A DNA stretch of 64,000 nt from Alphaproteobacteria bacterium (GTDB lineage: Bacteria > Pseudomonadota > Alphaproteobacteria > JAUHZC01), in assembly GCA_030425805.1 (NCBI GenBank), contig JAUHZC010000001.1:62001-126000 (forward strand). The letters run 5' to 3'. Shown here piece by piece: positions 59,858 to 64,000 of the stretch. A program made the translations under genes and the position numbers. The notes below the pieces were generated by a model. The model did not search any database, was not told the DNA's origin, and worked only from the letters and a program-made list of their open reading frames with translations. Position 1 is the first letter of the stretch, and each line of letters starts with the position of its first letter.

Positions 59858-61270
59858 TTATCCCTGCAGCCTGCGGGTGATAACTTCTACATCTTCATTA
59901 AAGGCAGCATCTTTAGCTTTCAGCTCTTCCACCTTTTTTACAGCATGGAGAACAGTGGTATGATCCCTTCCTCCGAACTTTCGGCCAATCTCTGGGAAAG
60001 AACGGGTGGTGAGGGTTTTGCAAAGATACATAGCCACCTGTCGAGGGCGCGCAAGGCCCCGATGCCGGCGAGAGGAGTGCATATCAGAGACCTTAACGCT
60101 AAAATGCTCTGAGACGACTTTTTGAATCTCTTCAACTGTCACCTGGCGATCATTTGCCCGAACTAAGTCTTTCAAGACTTGAAGTGTCAAATCCATAGTA
60201 ATTTGACGTTGAACGAGCGTACCATGAGCCACAAGACGGTTTAAAGCCCCCTCTAATTCTCGTACATTAGAGGTAATTTTCTGGGCCAAGAAAGCCAAAA
60301 CCTCCCGGGGAACATCGGCTTTCAAAGACTCAACCCGAGCTTCTAAAATGCCCATGCGCAGTTCATAAGTTGTGGGATGAATATCAGCAACAAGCCCCCA
60401 CCCTAACCGAGACTTTAATCGCTCCTCCATCCCTTCAAGATCAGAAGGAGACTTATCAGCAGAAACGATCACTTGGCGGTTTTGATCTACGATAGCATTA
60501 AACGTGTGGAAAAATTCTTCCTGGGTGGAGTCTTTTCCGCTGATGAACTGAACATCATCAATCATGAGCACGTCTACCGAGCGGAAAGCTTCTTTAAAGG
60601 CCACGGCATTCTTAAAACGCAAAGCCCGGATGAAGTGATACATAAATTTCTCAGCAGACATGTAGATAACTTTGCGCTCCGGGTGCTTTTCCCGGATATG
60701 CCAAGCAATCGCATTCATTAAGTGTGTCTTACCAAGCCCTACCCCGCCGTAGAGAAACAGAGGATTGAACGTCACCTCTGTTGCTTCTGCAACACGCTGA
60801 GCAGCAGCAAAGGCAAATTCATTAGATTTTCCAACAACGAAATTCTCAAAAGTAAATCGTGGGTCAAGCTGAACGCCGTAGAAGTCATCTTGCCCTTCCC
60901 CCTCCGCAGGGGTGCTTGCTTGGGCAGCCTCTTGGAAAACAGAAGATCTGCTTTCTCCATTGACTCGAGCACTGGGATCCTGGGGCACAACAACAATATC
61001 AATTCCAAGAATCTTATCGCTTTCCTGACGACAAAGAGATTTAATCTGAGTTTCACAATTATTTCGCACCCAGTCTCGCAAAAACCGTGTTGGGGCGGCT
61101 AAAACCATGCGACCATCAACAAACTCTTTAAAAGCGATAGGAGAGATCCAACTTTTATGAGCGGCTTCCCCTAGTTTTTGCTGAAGGCAAAGGCTCACAC
61201 GCTCCCACATGCCAGCATCTACTGGGGTAGAGGGGGTATAAGCGTTCACACTAGGAGGCTTTTCAGACAT
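59858..61270 (-). CDS. dnaA: Chromosomal replication initiator DnaA
   Basis: The AAA+ protein that opens oriC. Domain I starts WERVSLCLQQKLGEAAHKSWISPI. A linker is followed by the ATPase with Walker A YGGVGLGKTHLMNAI, Walker B VLMIDDVQFISGKDSTQEEFFHTFN and sensor II region. Domain IV has the signature GRDHTTVLHAVKK. I start at ATG 61270 (MSEKPPSV), after AGGAA; the frame is open further up to 61381. The hda homologue lies only 2.1 kb away on the other strand. No obvious oriC is in the window. Confidence 0.97.
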   Translation of the reverse strand: MSEKPPSVNAYTPSTPVDAGMWERVSLCLQQKLGEAAHKSWISPIAFKEFVDGRMVLAAPTRFLRDWVRNNCETQIKSLCRQESDKILGIDIVVVPQDPSARVNGESRSSVFQEAAQASTPAEGEGQDDFYGVQLDPRFTFENFVVGKSNEFAFAAAQRVAEATEVTFNPLFLYGGVGLGKTHLMNAIAWHIREKHPERKVIYMSAEKFMYHFIRALRFKNAVAFKEAFRSVDVLMIDDVQFISGKDSTQEEFFHTFNAIVDQNRQVIVSADKSPSDLEGMEERLKSRLGWGLVADIHPTTYELRMGILEARVESLKADVPREVLAFLAQKITSNVRELEGALNRLVAHGTLVQRQITMDLTLQVLKDLVRANDRQVTVEEIQKVVSEHFSVKVSDMHSSRRHRGLARPRQVAMYLCKTLTTRSFPEIGRKFGGRDHTTVLHAVKKVEELKAKDAAFNEDVEVITRRLQG

Positions 61271-61454
61271 GGTTCCTATAAAAAATTGGGATACAACATT
61301 TAAAACTACCAGATTCGATTTTTTCCACAAGGGGGATTTTTTCTCCTGCAATAAAAAAATGAGTTGCAATTTTTTTTTCATTCTTGAAAACCCTCAATTG
61401 CAAAGTTGGTAAAATTCTGTAAAAATTGTGGTAGTTTTAAGCTTAGATAATTTT

Positions 61455-62291
61455 ATGATTAAAAAAATCCTCCTTGTAGCTGACGTTTCAAGCGCCAGCG
61501 TTGAAGCCAAGCGTTTCTCAATCAAACTCGCAAAGCGGGCAGAGTGCCACCTGACGGGGCTCGGCATCCTTGATACCCACTGGATGACGGCCGCACAGCC
61601 CGAACCCCTTGGTGGTGGAGCGTTTAAAATCCAGCGGGATGAAGAGGTTATCCGCTCTTCCCATACACAGGTTGAATCCGTGCTGGAGACCTTTAAGAAA
61701 GAGTGTGAAGCTGCTGGTGTTAACCATGATACCATTGAGTTAGAAGGTTACCCTGCTTCTGAAATCGAACGGCTTTCCCAAGAGTATGACATGATTGTCA
61801 TGGGCCAAAAGACTGATTTTCACTTCGAGCTTGACGATGACTCAGATCTCACCGTTAAGCATGTCGCACGAAATAACCCACGTCCTATCTTGGCAGTCCC
61901 TGGTCCTACGGACGATTTGGGAGATGATGTCCTTGTGGCTTATGACGGCTCTCCGCAAAGTGCTCGGGCTCTTCATATGTTTTTGCTCTTGGGCTTAGGG
62001 AAAGGGCGCACAATCCATATTGTGACGGTAGACCGCGACAAAGCCATTGCCAAAGCAACAGCCCTCCATGCTCAACGGATGTGCGAGCTTTACGACCTTG
62101 AGACCAAAGTGCACTCAATTGCAACAAGAGATGATCCTGCTGATGTCATCATGAAGAAAAAGAAAGAGCTTCCTATTGGTATTGTTGTTGTAGGATCCTT
62201 CAGTCACGGGTCTTTGACAGAGCTTTTCTTTGGATCCTGCGCCTCTAAACTAATGAAGAAGAGCCGGGTCCCCCTCTTTATTCACCACTAG
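61455..62291 (+). CDS. Tandem universal stress protein
   Basis: Two UspA domains in one chain (278 aa). The first begins MIKKILLVADVS and includes YDMIVMGQKTDF. The second begins DDVLVAYDGSPQSARALHM and ends GIVVVGSFSHGSLTELFFGSCASKLMKKSRVPLFI (read in parts), with the G-x2-G-x9-G-S nucleotide-binding pattern nearly complete. Usp proteins help survival under starvation and other stress. ATG 61455 fits the family start; an upstream GTG at 61428 does not. Divergent from dnaA and followed by the PerM gene after eight bases. Confidence 0.92.
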   Translation: MIKKILLVADVSSASVEAKRFSIKLAKRAECHLTGLGILDTHWMTAAQPEPLGGGAFKIQRDEEVIRSSHTQVESVLETFKKECEAAGVNHDTIELEGYPASEIERLSQEYDMIVMGQKTDFHFELDDDSDLTVKHVARNNPRPILAVPGPTDDLGDDVLVAYDGSPQSARALHMFLLLGLGKGRTIHIVTVDRDKAIAKATALHAQRMCELYDLETKVHSIATRDDPADVIMKKKKELPIGIVVVGSFSHGSLTELFFGSCASKLMKKSRVPLFIHH

Positions 62292-62299
62292 GAGAAAAT

Positions 62300-63352
62300 A
62301 TGTCAACGCTTACAGCCTCCTCGCTGAAACTCAATCGTCTCCTGATCGGAACCTTAGGCGTTGTTTTTGTAGCCTGGCTTTTTAGTGCCATTGAAATGCT
62401 GGCCCTTTCATTTGGGTTCAGTTTTCTTGTGGCCTGGATGCTCTCTCCGGGGTATCTTCGCCTGACAAAAATCGGCCTTCCGAAAGACCTAGCCGCAGGC
62501 ATTATCGTCTTTCTCTTTATTGTGGTAATTGTGACACTGTTTGTTTTGGTAGGGCCTTTCTTTTTCAAACACATTCAGCATTTGATCAGAAATCTTCCAA
62601 CACTCTATGACCAGGAAATCCAGCCTCTAATCGAGCCTTATGCAAAGAAGGTATGGAAGGGCCAGGATCACCCTTTAGATATCGCTCCTGAAAGCCTTAT
62701 GGGCTATGCTCTCCAAATTATCACAACTGTGGTAGCCTCAGGTGCAGCTCTTGCGAATACCTTTACATTGATCATCCTCACACCGATTGTCCTGTATTTC
62801 ACCTTAAGCCGTTGGGATGTTTTTACACGAACTCTGACAAACCTTTTCCCAACACGCCATCAACCTCTTGTGACGCGTCTTTTCTCAAAAATGACGAGCC
62901 TCTTGGGAACTTTCATTCAGGGGCAGAGTCTTCTGGTTCTTGTGCTTATCATTCTCTACACAACCGGATTTAGTGCCGTTGGTATTCAAAGCCCTATCAC
63001 ATTGGGTGTGTTTGTGGGGCTTCTTTCCTTCATTCCTTATGCAGGGTTAGTTTTTGGTTTCTTGGGTGCCACAGCGCAGCTCTATTCTCAAGGGAGCATG
63101 GATTTATTTGGTGAAGTTGTTCTTTTGTTTGCTATTGTCTCAACCATTGAGTCTTTCTTCCTAGCCCCACGCCTAGTTGGTGAAAAACTAGGACTTAATG
63201 CTGCCTGGTGTTTGTTTGTTCTTTTTGCCGCTGGATCTCTCTTTGGGTTTTTGGGGCTTTTATTGGCTTACCCCCTCGCTTCTATTCTGCATCTCCTGAT
63301 TGGAGAGGCTTTTGACCAGTACCGCAAATCTGGTTTTTATAAACAACGCTAA
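62300..63352 (+). CDS. AI-2E/PerM family permease
   Basis: A 350-residue inner-membrane protein with about eight hydrophobic segments and the AI-2E family layout: LIGTLGVVFVAWLFSAIEML, PKDLAAGIIVFLFIVVIV, VVASGAALANTFTLIILTPIVLYF, QGQSLLVLVLIILYTTGFS, ITLGVFVGLLSFIPYAGLVFG and ESFFLAPRLVGEKLGLNAAW. Members export small molecules such as AI-2, or act in Na+/H+ exchange; the substrate is unknown. RBS AGGAGA precedes ATG 62300. PerM next to hdaA is a common arrangement in alphaproteobacteria. Confidence 0.92.
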   Translation: MSTLTASSLKLNRLLIGTLGVVFVAWLFSAIEMLALSFGFSFLVAWMLSPGYLRLTKIGLPKDLAAGIIVFLFIVVIVTLFVLVGPFFFKHIQHLIRNLPTLYDQEIQPLIEPYAKKVWKGQDHPLDIAPESLMGYALQIITTVVASGAALANTFTLIILTPIVLYFTLSRWDVFTRTLTNLFPTRHQPLVTRLFSKMTSLLGTFIQGQSLLVLVLIILYTTGFSAVGIQSPITLGVFVGLLSFIPYAGLVFGFLGATAQLYSQGSMDLFGEVVLLFAIVSTIESFFLAPRLVGEKLGLNAAWCLFVLFAAGSLFGFLGLLLAYPLASILHLLIGEAFDQYRKSGFYKQR

Positions 63353-63369
63353 CTGCTTCGTAGATCATT

Positions 63370-64000
63370 ATGGGACTTCAGCTTCCGCTTATGCCACCAC
63401 CACCTGTTGACTATGCCTACTACTCTTTTGTAGCAGATGCATCGAATCAGGATGCCTACGATATTGCAACCCGTTGGCCCGATTGGCCCACAGCCTGGAG
63501 CACAATTGAAGGCCCCAAAGGCAGTGGCAAGACCCACCTTGCCCATATTTGGGCAGATCCCCAAAAAGGGCAAAAAATACACAGCACCCAGCTAGAAGCT
63601 TGGATTTCTAGTACCCACAATCGTGTAAATCCCAAGCTTTATTGGATTGATATCACACCGGATTTCTCACCTCAAACCTTGTTTCACGCCCTCAATCATG
63701 CAAAGGCTTGTGGGCTCTCTCTTTTGCTTTTGTCTCCGCCAAGTTTGATTTGGCAAATTGCAAGTCACCTTCCAGATCTTCACTCCCGGCTTAAACAGGG
63801 GCTTTATGCAGTGATCCAAGAGCCCTCTGAAGATTTATTTCCCCATCTGATTACAAAGAACTTTGCAGACTTAGGCTATCAGTTAACTCCTGAGGCTCTT
63901 CAATATTTGGGACTGCGGATCAATCGATCTAGCAAAGCCCTGCGGCTTCTCCATCGGGACCTTGAGAAGCGTACAGCCGCAGGAGAAATCTCCCCTTCCG
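63370..64000 (+). CDS. hdaA: DnaA-related regulator HdaA (partial, runs off the right edge)
   Basis: Translating from ATG 63370 gives an open frame to the window end (210 codons). QLPLMPP near residue 4 matches the sliding-clamp-binding motif of Hda proteins. It is followed by a Walker A (GPKGSGKTHLAHIW), LHSRLKQG and the domain typical of Hda. Hda bound to the clamp promotes ATP hydrolysis by DnaA and so limits re-initiation. It follows the PerM gene by 17 bases. The 3' end is outside the window. Confidence 0.9.
   Translation, partial: MGLQLPLMPPPPVDYAYYSFVADASNQDAYDIATRWPDWPTAWSTIEGPKGSGKTHLAHIWADPQKGQKIHSTQLEAWISSTHNRVNPKLYWIDITPDFSPQTLFHALNHAKACGLSLLLLSPPSLIWQIASHLPDLHSRLKQGLYAVIQEPSEDLFPHLITKNFADLGYQLTPEALQYLGLRINRSSKALRLLHRDLEKRTAAGEISPS

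Noticed and set aside
61321-61329. TTTTCCACA as a DnaA box in the dnaA leader
   Set aside because: Single site with one mismatch in an AT-rich leader; too weak for a feature, and no cluster that would mark oriC.
1-64000. Search for transposase, integrase, restriction or toxin-antitoxin genes
   Set aside because: No frame showed the motifs of these families; rearrangement signs are limited to gene fragments and short repeats. The Fic protein has its own inhibitory helix, so no separate antitoxin is expected.

Overview
The window looks like chromosome from an alphaproteobacterium with a host-associated, probably intracellular life. The housekeeping genes are of alphaproteobacterial type: dnaA, hdaA next to a PerM-type permease, hfq, hflX, accD, ETF-ubiquinone oxidoreductase, sucA, a methylcrotonyl-CoA carboxylase-type beta subunit, and GTA-type portal and prohead protease genes. 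Between them lie about two dozen orphan genes for exported proteins, plus ankyrin, LRR and Fic proteins. This mix recalls protist endosymbionts of the Holosporales/Rickettsiales type. That placement is inference; no rRNA gene is present to settle it. The DNA is moderately AT-rich and intergenic regions are strongly AT-rich.

Layout. 1-7.4 kb: an exported repeat protein, an exported LRR protein, an OmpA/MotB-like wall-binding protein, an exported beta-rich protein and hflX. 7.4-19 kb: a short relative of the first repeat protein, uvrC, rsmE, a SIMPL protein, a very large exported subtilase-like protein with an altered catalytic Asp, a desaturase, a phosphotransferase, a SnoaL/MarR divergent pair, rarA and an outer-membrane barrel. 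19-26 kb: a 1380-residue exported protein with serine runs, LRR-like repeats and a J-like segment, then rlpA, tRNA-Ser(UGA) and a degenerate L,D-transpeptidase-like gene. 26-34.5 kb is the most rearranged part. It holds GNAT and Nudix genes, an 862-residue exported ankyrin protein, a chimeric pseudogene stitched from pieces of the GNAT and Nudix genes, a small exported protein bracketed by 35-bp direct repeats, and a class II Fic protein with three operator-like half-sites.

35-45.5 kb: accD, a hydrolase-GNAT pair, a HAD-ETF-QO pair, DoxX and a carboxyltransferase, interspersed with exported orphans. 45.5-49 kb: two exported proteins that share a C-terminal domain flank an exported trypsin-like protease. 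One of the two has a tail that reads antisense into the carboxyltransferase gene. 49-56.7 kb: an amidase-like Ntn hydrolase, an NhaC antiporter, a CsaA-like protein, hfq, a HAD phosphatase, sucA, an exported GNAT-like protein and a polyproline exported protein. 57-64 kb: tRNA-Ser(GCU), a GTA remnant (portal plus protease), another exported orphan, dnaA, a tandem universal stress protein, PerM and the start of hdaA.

How it fits together. The housekeeping genes are mostly single units with short gaps and few operons. The accessory genes are nearly all single genes with a signal peptide, an AT-rich promoter region and no partner, as expected for independently acquired or duplicated host-interaction factors. 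No transposase, integrase or CRISPR array was seen. Movement in the 26-32 kb region is visible only as direct repeats and gene fragments.
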